A stretch of DNA of 64,000 nt from Metabacillus indicus LMG 22858 (GTDB lineage Bacteria > Bacillota > Bacilli > Bacillales > Bacillaceae): assembly GCF_000708755.2 (NCBI RefSeq), contig NZ_JGVU02000002.1, positions 1,426,001-1,490,000 on the forward strand, read 5' to 3'. Both the position numbers and the translations under genes were made by a program. Under the pieces are notes generated by a model, which did not search any database, had not been told where the DNA came from, and saw only the letters and a list, made by a program, of their open reading frames with translations. Of this stretch, positions 7,548 to 16,721 are shown piece after piece; positions within the stretch are counted from its first letter, which is position 1; the number at the start of each line of letters is the position of its first letter.

Positions 7548-10190
7548 TCAGCCTTTCAGCTCTCCGATTCTTGAAAGAACGGCTTCTCTTTTTTCTGTAT
7601 AATCTTTTTCTTTCGCGCGTTCTTCTTCTATAACCTTCTCAGGCGCTTTTTTAACGAAGCCTTCATTGCTCAACTTTTTCTGAACACGTTCAACTTCTTT
7701 ATTTAATTTATCAAGCTCTTTCTCAAGGCGTGCAATTTCTTCATCGAGGTTGATCAAGCCTTCAAGAGGGAAGATCAATTCCGCTCCTGTTACAACAGAT
7801 GTCATCGCTTTGTCGCCTGTTTCAGCATCTATGCCGATCGAAAGGCTTGACGTGTTGCAGAAACGCTCGATATAGGCGCGGTTCTGCTCGAGCTGATTTT
7901 GGATGTCTGCTGATTTTGCCTTGATCATCATTGGAATTTGCTTGCTCATCGGCGTGTTCACTTCTGCTCTTACATTTCGAACCGACCGGATTACTTCAAC
8001 TAGAAGCTTCATATCTGCCGCCGCAGCTTCATCCGTAAGTGAAGGATCAGCAACCGGCCATTTGGCGGTTGTAATGGATTCCCCTTCGTGAGGGAGGTTC
8101 TGCCAAATTTCCTCGGTAATAAACGGCATGAACGGATGAAGAAGTCTCATCGTGTTATCTAGTACATATGCAAGAATTGAACGGGTTGTCTTTTTCGCCG
8201 CTTCGTCTTCGCCATAAAGCGGAAGCTTCGCCATTTCAATGTACCAGTCACAGAAATCATCCCAGATAAAGTTGTACAGATGACGGCCGATTTCACCAAA
8301 TTCGTATTTATCGGCAAGCTTTGTCACGTGCTCGATTGTTTCATTGAGGCGTGTAAGAATCCACTTGTCAGCCACTGATTTTTCACCGGTCAAATCGATT
8401 TCATCATATTTCAGGCCGTCCATGTTCATCAGCGCAAAGCGTGAAGCGTTCCAGATCTTATTGGCAAAGTTCCATGTTGCTTCTACTTTTTCGTAGCTGA
8501 AACGCAGATCCTGGCCAGGCGAGCTTCCTGTTGAAAGGAAGTAACGAAGAGAATCCGCTCCGTACTTATCGATTACATCCATCGGGTCTACGCCGTTTCC
8601 AAGTGATTTACTCATTTTGCGTCCCTGCTCATCGCGGACAAGTCCGTGAATCAGCACGTCTTTGAATGGACGCTTGCCGGTAAATTCAAGACCCTGGAAA
8701 ATCATGCGGGAAACCCAGAAGAAAATGATGTCATAGCCTGTTACAAGCACATCTGTCGGATAGTAGCGCTGATAGTCAACTGAATCCTCATCCGGCCAGC
8801 CCATTGTAGAAAACGGCCACAGTGCCGAACTGAACCACGTATCAAGCACGTCTGTATCCTGTTCCCAGTTTTCAAGGTCTGCAGGCGGTGCGTGATCAAC
8901 ATGCACTTCGCCTGTTTCTTTATGATACCAGGCAGGTATGCGGTGTCCCCACCAAAGCTGTCTTGAAATACACCAGTCGCGGATATTTTCCATCCAGCGC
9001 ATATAGGTATTCTCAAAACGGTTTGGAACAAAGTTCACTTTGTCTTCTTTGTCCTGAAGCTCAATCGCTGCATCTGCAAGTGGCTGCATCTTAACGAACC
9101 ACTGCGTAGAAAGGTACGGCTCAACAACCGCTCCGCTCCGTTCGCTGTGCCCGACTGAATGCATGTGCTCTTCAATTTTGAACAGAACATCCATTTCCTG
9201 AAGATCCTTCACGATCTGCTTTCTGCACTCAAAACGGTCAAGTCCGCTGTAGATTCCCGCTTTCGCATTCATCGTTCCGTCCTCGTTCATCACAAGAACA
9301 CGTTCAAGGCTGTGGCGGTTTCCGATTTCAAAGTCATTCGGATCGTGCGCCGGAGTAATCTTAACCGCTCCGGAACCGAATTCCATATCTACATAGTCAT
9401 CTCCGACAATCGGAATTTCGCGTCCTACGATAGGGAGAACAACGGTTTTGCCGATCAAATGCTTGTAGCGCTCATCTTCCGGGTGAACAGCAACCGCTGT
9501 ATCGCCAAGCATCGTTTCAGGACGTGTCGTGGCAACTTCAATGGCACCGGAACCGTCTGACAGCGGGTAGCGCATGTGGTAAAATGCGCCCTGAACATCT
9601 TTATAGATAACTTCTATATCAGAAAGAGCCGTTTTTGTCTGCGGATCCCAGTTGATAATATATTCGCCGCGGTAAATGAGTCCTTTTTTATAAAGAGAGA
9701 CAAATACCTCATTAACCGCTTTTGAAAGGCCTTCATCAAGCGTAAACCGCTCTCTTGAATAATCTAGGCCAAGGCCAAGCTTAGACCACTGCGCGCGGAT
9801 ATGGGATGCGTATTCTTCTTTCCATTTCCATGTTTCCTCAACAAACTTTTCGCGACCAAGGTCATAGCGGGACTTGCCTTCCTCGCGAAGCTTTCCTTCA
9901 ACTTTTGCCTGAGTAGCAATTCCTGCATGGTCCATTCCAGGCAGCCAGAGAACGTCATAGCCCTGCATGCGTTTCATGCGCGTCACGATATCCTGAAGCG
10001 TCGTGTCCCAGGCATGGCCAAGGTGTAGCTTTCCTGTTACGTTCGGCGGGGGGATGACAACCGTGTACGGCTGCTTTTCCTGGTCGTTTGAAGCTTCAAA
10101 AAACTTTCCCTTCAGCCAGTAGTCGTAGCGATCGCGCTCAATTGCCTGCGGATCATATTTTGTAGAGAGTGTCTGCTCCTTGTTCTCCAT
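7548..10190 (-). CDS. valS: Valyl-tRNA synthetase
   Basis: 880 aa class I aminoacyl-tRNA synthetase charging tRNA-Val. '[13 protein letters not shown]' at about 47-59 carries the HIGH-type motif (HLGH). '[11 protein letters not shown]', near residue 525, is the KMSKS loop. The CP1 editing domain lies between them. The C-terminal 70 residues ('[19 protein letters not shown]') are the coiled-coil arm typical of ValRS. The ATG at 10190 has GGAGGAAG just upstream. Expression is controlled by a T-box leader with a GUC (Val) specifier. folC follows downstream. Confidence 0.97.
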   Translation of the reverse strand: MENKEQTLSTKYDPQAIERDRYDYWLKGKFFEASNDQEKQPYTVVIPPPNVTGKLHLGHAWDTTLQDIVTRMKRMQGYDVLWLPGMDHAGIATQAKVEGKLREEGKSRYDLGREKFVEETWKWKEEYASHIRAQWSKLGLGLDYSRERFTLDEGLSKAVNEVFVSLYKKGLIYRGEYIINWDPQTKTALSDIEVIYKDVQGAFYHMRYPLSDGSGAIEVATTRPETMLGDTAVAVHPEDERYKHLIGKTVVLPIVGREIPIVGDDYVDMEFGSGAVKITPAHDPNDFEIGNRHSLERVLVMNEDGTMNAKAGIYSGLDRFECRKQIVKDLQEMDVLFKIEEHMHSVGHSERSGAVVEPYLSTQWFVKMQPLADAAIELQDKEDKVNFVPNRFENTYMRWMENIRDWCISRQLWWGHRIPAWYHKETGEVHVDHAPPADLENWEQDTDVLDTWFSSALWPFSTMGWPDEDSVDYQRYYPTDVLVTGYDIIFFWVSRMIFQGLEFTGKRPFKDVLIHGLVRDEQGRKMSKSLGNGVDPMDVIDKYGADSLRYFLSTGSSPGQDLRFSYEKVEATWNFANKIWNASRFALMNMDGLKYDEIDLTGEKSVADKWILTRLNETIEHVTKLADKYEFGEIGRHLYNFIWDDFCDWYIEMAKLPLYGEDEAAKKTTRSILAYVLDNTMRLLHPFMPFITEEIWQNLPHEGESITTAKWPVADPSLTDEAAAADMKLLVEVIRSVRNVRAEVNTPMSKQIPMMIKAKSADIQNQLEQNRAYIERFCNTSSLSIGIDAETGDKAMTSVVTGAELIFPLEGLINLDEEIARLEKELDKLNKEVERVQKKLSNEGFVKKAPEKVIEEERAKEKDYTEKREAVLSRIGELKG

Positions 10191-10246
10191 GTTTCTTCCT
10201 CCTTAAAATCTTCAAATCAGTTCATTTCCGCACTTTTCGGAAAATA

Positions 10247-10519
10247 AAAAACTCCCCTCGTCCGGTAAAAGGACGAAAGGAGTTGATTTCGCGGTGCCAC
10301 CTTTTTTCACAGGCAAAAAAGAACCTGTGCTCTCAAATGGGATAACGGCGTTCATGCCGATTCTCTCTACTTCATGGTTCAAGAGAATTACTCCAGGGCG
10401 ACCTTCAAGCACGCTTGTTTAAGAAATCTCTCAGCAGGCGATTTCTCTCTCTGAAAACAGCTTTCCGCTTTACTCTTCCCTATCACGGTATGTGTTCGAT
10501 TATGAAAACATGATATATG
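10247..10519 (-). promoter_or_regulatory. T-box riboswitch (Val) controlling valS
   Basis: The minus strand carries the conserved T-box core GGTGGCACCGCG (complement at 10291-10302). It is followed by an intrinsic terminator with a 13-14 bp stem (10250-10284) and a T-run. In stem I the context GAAGGTCGCC places GTC at 10400-10402 as the specifier codon, matching valine. Uncharged tRNA-Val should pair with the specifier and the T-box bulge and prevent termination. Confidence 0.92.
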
Positions 10520-10525
10520 TTGTAT

Positions 10526-10553
10526 TGTATACAATCCAGTCATTTCACGTCAA
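10526..10553 (-). promoter_or_regulatory. SigA promoter of the valS T-box transcript
   Basis: TTGACG (complement at 10548-10553), a 16-base spacer and TATACA (complement at 10526-10531), just upstream of the T-box leader. Confidence 0.65.
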
Positions 10554-10656
10554 TCATCTTCTCCATTTTTCACAGTCTTTATTCCCGAAAAGGCACAAAA
10601 CTGGGTAAATGCACATATTCTTTATACAAGAAGGATTCAGTGAGGAGAGTTTTAGG

Positions 10657-10848
10657 ATGCGCAGAAAAATAAACGATTATAACCTGTCGCCGTATGTAAA
10701 GCAGTTTAAGCTCATTGCCGGACAGTTCATCGTGCCGATTACCATCTTTCAGACCGTCCGGACCCTGATTTTCCCGTCGCCCGTCGACCTTGTCCTGCTG
10801 GCGCTGCTGATATTGCTTGGGGTGGCGCTTTATATGGAATGGATTTAA
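10657..10848 (+). CDS. Small membrane protein, unknown function
   Basis: 63 aa, not recognised. ATG at 10657 with GAGGAG about 8 bases upstream; the longer in-frame ATG at 10609 lacks a ribosome site. After a basic N terminus (MRRKINDYNLSPYVKQ) come two hydrophobic stretches, at about 20-36 and 40-58, separated by 'FPSPVD', so it is probably a two-segment hairpin membrane protein. It is a single gene on the plus strand between the valS leader and ysxE and ends in a strong terminator. Good ribosome site, terminator and hydrophobic pattern support a real gene; the function is unknown. Confidence 0.65.
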   Translation: MRRKINDYNLSPYVKQFKLIAGQFIVPITIFQTVRTLIFPSPVDLVLLALLILLGVALYMEWI

Positions 10849-10874
10849 AAAACCCAATCACTGATTGGGTTTTG
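10849..10874. terminator. Bidirectional terminator between small membrane gene and ysxE
   Basis: AAACCCAATCA/TGATTGGGTTT inverted repeat with A-run and T-run flanks; it serves the converging 10657 gene and ysxE. Confidence 0.85.
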
Positions 10875-10875
10875 T

Positions 10876-11913
10876 TTATGTCGACTGCTCTGCGGCCAGT
10901 TTTTTGTTTTCTTCGATCTGCGTCACCTTCATGACGAAGTACTCGATGTTTTTAAAGGTCCAGTAAGATTTGATCAGGTCCTGATTTTTCTGAAGCTGCG
11001 ACGCGCTTCTGTCATTCAGGTTCATGTGCTTTTTCACTTGTTTGTAGACAAAATCCGGATAGGCAAGATAGCAGATGAACAGCTGCATTTCCTCTTCTCT
11101 GTATGGAAACGTCTGCTGATAGGTGTAAAACCAGTCGGCACAGTTATCATCTGCAAACGGGTACGTATGGAACGTCCTGTGGTAAAAGAGAAGCGCATCA
11201 TCAATGGGCGATGAATACCTGGCATGTTCAAAATTGGTGAAATACCCCGTTCCCTGTTCATCATACAAGTAGTGATGAATGGACGCTCTGCCGTGGATCA
11301 TGACTTGCCGCACATCCTCTTTTTCCTTCATCATCTCATACCACTCATCAAGTTTTTTGCGGGCAAATTCTGTCGCACGGGCGGTTTCAAAGTAATACGT
11401 GACGGCCTGCAGTTCAAACGGGGAGAGATACCACTTCTTCTCGCATTCCTCCACGTATTTTTCATACTGGGCTTTGTTGTCGTCCCATTGCTTGGCAAGG
11501 GTATCGTAGTGAATTTTCAGGGCATTCTGATTCAGCTTTTCCTCAGCAGCCGTTCTCTGGTGAAGCGCTGCAAGCTCCCTGAACATATTTTTATGCCGCT
11601 CATCCCGCTCTTCTTCTGTTTCGTTGGTGAGCCAGGGCATAATGTAGTACCAGTTTTCTCCGTCAGAGGTGAAAAACTGCCGGTGCCTGTTTCTGAAGAT
11701 GGGTACATACCCTGAATAGCCTTTCTGATGAGCACCGTGAAGCGTTTCAATGAATTGGCCATTCCGGTTCGATGACATCTTTTTCAAGGCGTAGGAGGCA
11801 CCTGAACTGGCATAGACCTTCGTCAGTTTATCTGTAACAGACTCCGCATATTCCGCTTTCAGCTCATACTCTTTTAAAACCTCCGCAAGTTTATCCATAT
11901 TTTCTCTCATCAT
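10876..11913 (-). CDS. ysxE: Spore coat-associated protein YsxE (CotS/kinase-fold family)
   Basis: About 345 aa. The sequence fits the CotS-type family with a phosphotransferase-like fold: 'MIHGRASIHHYLYDE' resembles the HGD-type catalytic loop region but reads HGRASIHH, so kinase activity is doubtful. It sits directly downstream of spoVID, as ysxE does in B. subtilis, consistent with a role in spore coat assembly in the mother cell. The start is set at the ATG of 11913. A GTG at 11925 is in frame but lies directly against the AAGGAAG ribosome site, so it is less likely. Confidence 0.82.
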   Translation of the reverse strand: MMRENMDKLAEVLKEYELKAEYAESVTDKLTKVYASSGASYALKKMSSNRNGQFIETLHGAHQKGYSGYVPIFRNRHRQFFTSDGENWYYIMPWLTNETEEERDERHKNMFRELAALHQRTAAEEKLNQNALKIHYDTLAKQWDDNKAQYEKYVEECEKKWYLSPFELQAVTYYFETARATEFARKKLDEWYEMMKEKEDVRQVMIHGRASIHHYLYDEQGTGYFTNFEHARYSSPIDDALLFYHRTFHTYPFADDNCADWFYTYQQTFPYREEEMQLFICYLAYPDFVYKQVKKHMNLNDRSASQLQKNQDLIKSYWTFKNIEYFVMKVTQIEENKKLAAEQST

Positions 11914-11960
11914 TTTTTGTCCCACTTCCTTTTAGCCGGGTCTCATTTAAAGAGACTTAC

Positions 11961-11998
11961 AAAAAAAACAGCTGAGGAACTCTCCTCCCCAAGCTGCT
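11961..11998 (-). terminator. Hairpin with T8 tract between spoVID and ysxE
   Basis: On the minus strand CAGCT and AGCTG plus GGGGA/TCCTC pair around a short loop, followed by eight Ts. It would reduce but need not abolish transcription from spoVID into ysxE. Confidence 0.6.
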
Positions 11999-12006
11999 TT
12001 CTTTTC

Positions 12007-13014
12007 TTAATGAGTATTTGCGTAAACAGGAATGTAAAGTGTCTGGCCTTCGTGCACATCTGCGCTTGAATTCAGCTGATTGACTCTGTGCAGCTGCTGG
12101 ACCGTAATCCCGTAGCGGTCGCAAATGCTGTCAATAGTGTCACCCTGCTGGACAAGGCAGATCTTAAGCTTTGTAAACTCCTCTTCTTCATCCCGTTCAA
12201 AAAGCTTCGTCAAGTAGAGGGAGTTTTCCGTCTGCTTTGGTTCCTCCTGCTTTCTTGCCTGTTCTTCTTTTCTTGCTTTCGGACTTTGCTTTTGAGGCGC
12301 CTTATACGGTTCCTCATACTGCGGCCTGCTTGCAAAATAAGAAATGTCCGGTGCAGCCGCTTCTTCCTCTGCAGCCTCTTTTTTCACTTCTACATGAAAC
12401 GGTTCATACAGATCGTCATGATTTTGGCTGCCTGCATGCGCAAAAGCATCATATTCTTCTACTTGCGTTTCCTCTTCATACAGTGCCTGAGGTGAGCGGA
12501 ACAGCGGCTGGAGCTCTGGTTCCTGCTCCTGCTCAAACACATATTCCTGCTCCTGCTCCTGTTCTTCTTCCGCCTCAGCAGCCGCATCCCCGCTTGCAAT
12601 ACCACTGATTTCAAGGTCAGCTACGAGCCTAAGGTTTCTGCTTTCTGACAGATCATAATCAAAAGACTCAATCGTTACATACACTTCTTCCAAGTTTCCA
12701 ATGCGGTTTCTCGGAATCGTGATATCTACAGGAAAACCGTGAACAAGCTGCGATATGCCGTCTTCTCTTGTTTCTACACTGCTGATAAACCGGAGATTGG
12801 CATATTCAAATTCCTCTTCGCTATAATCCTCATCTATTTTGTACTCACCCGTAAGCTTAAGCGCACCCCGAATCGAGATGTACTGGTCAAACTCCTGGAT
12901 GGTGATGTCTGGATCTAATGAGATGGATAACAGCTCACCCACTTCCTGTCCCTTTTGAAACCAAACGGATTCCTCAACAGAGAACCGCAATGATGATTGT
13001 TGATCCTGTGACAA
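12007..13014 (-). CDS. spoVID: Spore coat morphogenetic protein SpoVID
   Basis: 335 aa. SpoVID surrounds the forespore and links coat layers to SpoIVA and SafA. The N-terminal ~140 residues form the conserved beta-rich domain. A Glu/Gln-rich low-complexity stretch follows from about 145 to 175, then a charged linker. A C-terminal LysM domain occupies about 286-332 ('QQGDTIDSICDRYGITVQQL' ... 'VHEGQTLYIPVY'). It is clearly shorter than the B. subtilis protein (about 575 aa), the difference lying in the acidic middle. Start is TTG at 13014 with GGAGGAG 6 bases upstream. A SigE-like promoter precedes it, and ysxE follows. Confidence 0.9.
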   Translation of the reverse strand: MSQDQQSSLRFSVEESVWFQKGQEVGELLSISLDPDITIQEFDQYISIRGALKLTGEYKIDEDYSEEEFEYANLRFISSVETREDGISQLVHGFPVDITIPRNRIGNLEEVYVTIESFDYDLSESRNLRLVADLEISGIASGDAAAEAEEEQEQEQEYVFEQEQEPELQPLFRSPQALYEEETQVEEYDAFAHAGSQNHDDLYEPFHVEVKKEAAEEEAAAPDISYFASRPQYEEPYKAPQKQSPKARKEEQARKQEEPKQTENSLYLTKLFERDEEEEFTKLKICLVQQGDTIDSICDRYGITVQQLHRVNQLNSSADVHEGQTLYIPVYANTH

Positions 13015-13063
13015 CTTGAACTCCTCCTTTCAGGTGTCCTTACGAAAATACCTGTGACATTAA

Positions 13064-13093
13064 AGGAATATGCCGCACGGTGAAGGTTTATGA
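13064..13093 (-). promoter_or_regulatory. Candidate SigE promoter of spoVID
   Basis: Minus strand TCATAAA, 14-base spacer, CATATTCCT. The -35 and the CATA of the -10 agree with SigE promoters; the rest of the -10 is weak. Known SigE control of spoVID in B. subtilis supports it. Confidence 0.42.
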
Positions 13094-13113
13094 TTTTTTT
13101 GATCAAATGCCTG

Positions 13114-13139
13114 GTTTAAGCTCAGGAAATGCAGGGAAC
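13114..13139 (+). promoter_or_regulatory. Candidate SigB promoter of the CsbD-like gene
   Basis: GTTTAA at 13114-13119, 14-base spacer, GGGAAC at 13134-13139, against the SigB pattern GTTTAA-N12-15-GGGWAW. It lies 27 bases before the start codon. Confidence 0.6.
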
Positions 13140-13166
13140 ATGAAGGATACAAGAAAGGAGTGTTTG

Positions 13167-13358
13167 ATGATGTCAAAAGATCACGGCATGAGCGACAAAG
13201 TAAAAGGCAAGGTAAACCAGGCTAAAGGCGAAGTGAAAGATCAGGTGGGCAATGCAGCAAACAATCCTGAGCTTCAGCGTGAAGGAAAGAAAGACAAACT
13301 GAAAGGGAACCTTCAGGAAGACGCCGGAAAAGCAAAAGAAGGTTCAGCTAAATATTGA
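13167..13358 (+). CDS. CsbD-family general stress protein
   Basis: 63 aa, very hydrophilic, rich in Lys, Gly, Glu and Ala. The pattern 'MSDKVKGKVNQAKGEVKDQVG' then 'KKDKLKGNLQEDAGKAKEG' is that of the CsbD-like family, small disordered or helical proteins induced by general stress. ATG at 13167 has AAAGGAG 6 bases upstream; the adjacent ATG at 13170 is also possible. A SigB-like promoter upstream matches the known SigB dependence of csbD in B. subtilis. It is divergent from spoVID and followed by a strong terminator. The biochemical function of the family is not established. Confidence 0.88.
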   Translation: MMSKDHGMSDKVKGKVNQAKGEVKDQVGNAANNPELQREGKKDKLKGNLQEDAGKAKEGSAKY

Positions 13359-13364
13359 GTACAT

Positions 13365-13396
13365 AGAGAACCTGCCGTCTGCAGGTTCTCTTTTTT
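13365..13396 (+). terminator. Terminator of the CsbD-like gene
   Basis: AGAGAACCTGC/GCAGGTTCTCT stem, 5-base loop, followed by a T-run. Confidence 0.9.
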
Positions 13397-13441
13397 CCGC
13401 CCCATTTGCTATACTAAAAGAAAAACATTCAGGAGATTAGT

Positions 13442-13609
13442 ATGAGACCCCTATTCTTTGTTATCATCGGCGCAATTTTTCTGCTTCAGATTCCGTTATG
13501 GATCACGATTGTATCTGATTTGCTTATGATTGCCGTCGCCATTATCGGACTGACCATTATCCTTGCCAGCAAATGGCTGAGCCGGAAATCAGGATATACG
13601 CCCAAATAA
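13442..13609 (+). CDS. 55-aa putative membrane protein, unknown
   Basis: 55 aa: 'MRPLFFVIIGAIFLLQIPLW', then a hydrophobic second half ending 'KWLSRKSGYTPK'. It probably has two membrane segments (about 4-24 and 27-44) with a basic tail. AGGAG lies about 8 bases before the ATG and a TATACT hexamer stands just upstream. It stands alone between the CsbD-like gene's terminator and the convergent hemL terminator. Not recognised; kept because of the ribosome site, the hydrophobic pattern and the exact fit between two terminators. Confidence 0.5.
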   Translation: MRPLFFVIIGAIFLLQIPLWITIVSDLLMIAVAIIGLTIILASKWLSRKSGYTPK

Positions 13610-13610
13610 T

Positions 13611-13646
13611 AAAACCCCCTGCACATTGACTCGCAGGGGGTCTTCA
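13611..13646. terminator. Terminator of the hem operon (also usable by the 13442 gene)
   Basis: CCCCCTGC/GCAGGGGG stem with a 10-base loop. On the minus strand it is followed by TTTTATTATTT, directly after hemL. Confidence 0.85.
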
Positions 13647-13648
13647 CT

Positions 13649-14935
13649 TTATTTAAGGGCAGCGAATGCTTTCTCTGCCGCTGCAATCGTTTTTTCAAGA
13701 TCCTCATCACTGTGGGCAGTGGAAAGGAACAGACCTTCGAACTGTGACGGCGGAAGGAACACACCTTCGTTTGCCATTTCGCGATAGAACTTTGAGAAGT
13801 ACTCGAGATTGGATGTTTTCGCTTTTTCGAAATTGATGACGTTCTCGTCTGTAAAGAAAAAGCCAATCATAGATCCCGCGCGATTCACTGTAATCGGAAT
13901 GCCGTGTTTTTCAGCAGCCGCTGTTAATCCTTCTTCAAGGATGTCCGCTTTTCTGCCGAACTCTTTGTAGGTATCCGGAGTAAGCTGGCTGAGCGTTGCA
14001 TAGCCTGCTGTCATCGCAAGAGGGTTTCCGGACAGGGTGCCTGCCTGGTAAATCGGTCCGCTTGGGGCAACCTGTTTCATAATGTCGGCACGGCCGCCAT
14101 ATGCTCCGACAGGAAGTCCGCCGCCAATCACTTTCCCGAGACATGTCAGGTCAGGCGTCACGCCGAAGTACCCTTGAGCACAGCCGTAATCAACGCGGAA
14201 GCCCGTCATCACTTCATCAAAGATAAGCAGTGAGCCGTACTCCTCTGTGATGCTGCGCAGGCTTTCGAGGAAGCCTGGAAGCGGAGGGACAACTCCCATG
14301 TTACCAGCCACCGGCTCAACAATCACACCGGCAATGTCATCACCGAACTGTTCAAAGGCATATTTCACGCTTTCCATGTCGTTGTATGGAACAGTGATCG
14401 TGTTCTTTGCTACTCCTTCAGGAACTCCCGGGCTGTCAGGCAGTCCAAGTGTTGCAACACCTGAACCTGCTTTGATCAGCAGGGAATCCCCGTGGCCGTG
14501 ATAGCAGCCTTCAAATTTCAAAATCTTATTTCTTCCGGTAAAACCGCGTGCAAGTCTCAGGGCACTCATCGTTGCTTCTGTTCCCGAACTCACCATCCGG
14601 ATGATTTCAATAGATGGCACGCGGTCAATCACAAGCTTGGCCAGCTCATTTTCAATCAGCGTCGGAGCCCCGAAGCTTGTACCGGATTCTGTCACCTTTT
14701 TAATGGCTTCAACAACCGCGTCATTTGTATGGCCTAAAATAAGTGGTCCCCATGAAAGCACATAATCAATATATTCATTACCGTCAATATCGTAAATTTT
14801 AGAGCCTTTTCCCCGCTCCATGAATATGGGATCCATAGCGACGGATTTAAAGGCGCGAACAGGACTGTTCACTCCGCCCGGCATCAGCCCTTGAGCTTCT
14901 GCGAAGGCCTTGCCTGATTTTTCATAACTGCGCAT
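13649..14935 (-). CDS. hemL: Glutamate-1-semialdehyde 2,1-aminomutase
   Basis: 428 aa PLP enzyme converting glutamate-1-semialdehyde to 5-aminolevulinate, the second step of C5 tetrapyrrole synthesis in the cytosol. The PLP lysine is K268 in '[18 protein letters not shown]'. '[15 protein letters not shown]' (about 116-130) and '[10 protein letters not shown]' (about 238-247) are the cofactor-binding motifs. ATG at 14935 follows AGGAGGAG. It is the last gene of the hemAXCDBL order, as in B. subtilis, and is followed by a terminator. Confidence 0.96.
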   Translation of the reverse strand: MRSYEKSGKAFAEAQGLMPGGVNSPVRAFKSVAMDPIFMERGKGSKIYDIDGNEYIDYVLSWGPLILGHTNDAVVEAIKKVTESGTSFGAPTLIENELAKLVIDRVPSIEIIRMVSSGTEATMSALRLARGFTGRNKILKFEGCYHGHGDSLLIKAGSGVATLGLPDSPGVPEGVAKNTITVPYNDMESVKYAFEQFGDDIAGVIVEPVAGNMGVVPPLPGFLESLRSITEEYGSLLIFDEVMTGFRVDYGCAQGYFGVTPDLTCLGKVIGGGLPVGAYGGRADIMKQVAPSGPIYQAGTLSGNPLAMTAGYATLSQLTPDTYKEFGRKADILEEGLTAAAEKHGIPITVNRAGSMIGFFFTDENVINFEKAKTSNLEYFSKFYREMANEGVFLPPSQFEGLFLSTAHSDEDLEKTIAAAEKAFAALK

Positions 14936-14954
14936 TTGACTTCTCCTCCTGCGA

Positions 14955-15935
14955 TTAGTGTTGTTCCTTCAGCCAGCGTGCACAATCCTTGGCATGATAT
15001 GTCAATATCATATCCACGCCTGCGCGCTTCATGCTGATCATCATTTCCATCACGATTGCCTTTTCATCGACCCAGCCGTTTTGTGCGGCTGCCTTGATCA
15101 TGGCAAATTCGCCGCTTACGTTATATGCAACAATCGGCACGTTAAAGTTATTTTTCACATCGCGGATGATATCAAGGTAAGACAGGGCAGGTTTCACAAT
15201 CAGGAAGTCCGCCCCTTCCATCATATCCGATTCTGCTTCTCTGAGCGCTTCAAGGCGGTTTGCAGGATCCATCTGATACGTTTTGCGGTCTCCAAACTGC
15301 GGAGTGCTGTGGGCAGCATCCCTGAACGGACCGTAAAAGGCGCTTGAGTATTTAATTCCGTATGACATAATCGGCACATCTTCAAATCCCGCTTCATCCA
15401 GGCCATGGCGGATAGCAGCCACAAACCCGTCCATCATATTTGAAGGAGCGATGACATCCGCACCCGCTCTTGCCTGGCTGATCGCAGTGCGCGCCAGCAG
15501 ATCAAGGGTCGGGTCATTGAGGACTTTTCCCTCTTTCACAATTCCGCAGTGGCCGTGGTCTGTATACTGGCAAAGACACGTGTCGGCAATCACAACAAGC
15601 TCAGGGAAATTTTCTTTAATCTGTGCAATCGCACGCTGAACGATGCCGTGGTCATGGTAAGCCTGTGTGCCAAGCTCATCCTTTTGATCAGGCACTCCAA
15701 AGACGATGACAGACTTGATTCCGAGATCGCTTACCTCCTGCATTTCTGCATTCAGGTAATCAAGCGAAATCTGTTCAACGCCGGGCATTGATTTTACCTC
15801 ATTGCGTTTTTGCTCGCCTTCAACAACGAAGATCGGATAAATAAAGTCTTCTGCGTGCAGATGTGTTTCGCGGACGAGTGACCTCATGCTGCCTGTGCTC
15901 CGGAGTCTGCGGTGTCTGTTAAATTGAATGTCCAT
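14955..15935 (-). CDS. hemB: Porphobilinogen synthase (5-aminolevulinate dehydratase)
   Basis: 326 aa. It condenses two 5-aminolevulinate molecules to porphobilinogen. Active-site lysines are K195 ('[14 protein letters not shown]') and K248 ('[12 protein letters not shown]'). The zinc-type cysteines C120, C122 and C130 are present in '[13 protein letters not shown]', so this should be a Zn-dependent form. It starts 3 bases after the end of hemD with AGGAA upstream. Fifth gene of the hem operon. Confidence 0.96.
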   Translation of the reverse strand: MDIQFNRHRRLRSTGSMRSLVRETHLHAEDFIYPIFVVEGEQKRNEVKSMPGVEQISLDYLNAEMQEVSDLGIKSVIVFGVPDQKDELGTQAYHDHGIVQRAIAQIKENFPELVVIADTCLCQYTDHGHCGIVKEGKVLNDPTLDLLARTAISQARAGADVIAPSNMMDGFVAAIRHGLDEAGFEDVPIMSYGIKYSSAFYGPFRDAAHSTPQFGDRKTYQMDPANRLEALREAESDMMEGADFLIVKPALSYLDIIRDVKNNFNVPIVAYNVSGEFAMIKAAAQNGWVDEKAIVMEMMISMKRAGVDMILTYHAKDCARWLKEQH

Positions 15936-15938
15936 AGC

Positions 15939-16721
15939 TTATTCCTGCCTTTCAGCGTGTGTTTGGATACGGTCAATCATGGCATCGATGGTGTACGGAT
16001 CTGACACAATGCCGTCATAGCCGTACTTCTTAAGCGTTTTATGTGTGATCGGTCCAATGCTCACAAGCGTAACGCCCTTGAGCAGAGTATCCAGATTTTT
16101 GTTTTTCATGACCTTCATAAAGGCATCAACAGTGGATGAGGAGGTAAAGGTAATGTAATCGAGTTTTTGCTCCTCAAGCAGCTGCTCAATCCTGTTTCCA
16201 TCCTCTGTATTATGTATTGTTTCATATAGCGTAAGGTCTGTCACGGAGAAGCCCTTGAGAGTCAATTCTTTCATGAGAATTTCCCTGGCAAGATTCCCCC
16301 TGAAGAGATAAATATGCTGGGACGGCCTGATGCTCCCCGCGATTTCTTCAGCAAGCCTTTCAGCTACATACTCCTTCGGCATGATTCTGACCGTATAGCC
16401 CCTGTCTTCAATCAGCTGCCTTGTTTTCCGCCCCACGGCGGCAAATGTGCAGTGCGACAGGAAATCAGAAGGGAAGCCGTGCTCTTTCAGAAAATCAAAA
16501 AAGAAAAGCACCCCGTTCATGCTCGTAAAGACGAGGCAGTCTTCAGCCTTAATACCTCGAACTGCCTCTTTAAGTTTATGTATATCCTTCGCTTTTTCAA
16601 AGGAAATCAGCGGAGCAGCAACAGGAACTCCGCCGGCTTTTTTAATTTTCGCTGCAAAAGTGGTTGCCTGTGTTTCTTCTCTCGTAATCAGAATGGTCTT
16701 TCCTGAGAGACCGCCGGCCAT
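15939..16721 (-). CDS. hemD: Uroporphyrinogen-III synthase
   Basis: 260 aa. It closes hydroxymethylbilane to uroporphyrinogen III. The family is poorly conserved, but 'GKTILITREETQA' at the N terminus and 'LDYITFTSSSTVDAFMKV' plus 'VSIGPITHKTLKKYG' in the second half are typical. It begins in the stop codon of hemC (TAATG), so translation is coupled. The position between hemC and hemB confirms the call. Confidence 0.92.
   Translation of the reverse strand: MAGGLSGKTILITREETQATTFAAKIKKAGGVPVAAPLISFEKAKDIHKLKEAVRGIKAEDCLVFTSMNGVLFFFDFLKEHGFPSDFLSHCTFAAVGRKTRQLIEDRGYTVRIMPKEYVAERLAEEIAGSIRPSQHIYLFRGNLAREILMKELTLKGFSVTDLTLYETIHNTEDGNRIEQLLEEQKLDYITFTSSSTVDAFMKVMKNKNLDTLLKGVTLVSIGPITHKTLKKYGYDGIVSDPYTIDAMIDRIQTHAERQE

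Noticed and set aside
9159-9560. 133-aa plus-strand ORF inside valS
   Set aside because: Fully antisense to a conserved gene; composition follows valS codon structure.
10212-10412. 66-aa minus-strand ORF upstream of valS
   Set aside because: It lies within the T-box leader and its terminator.
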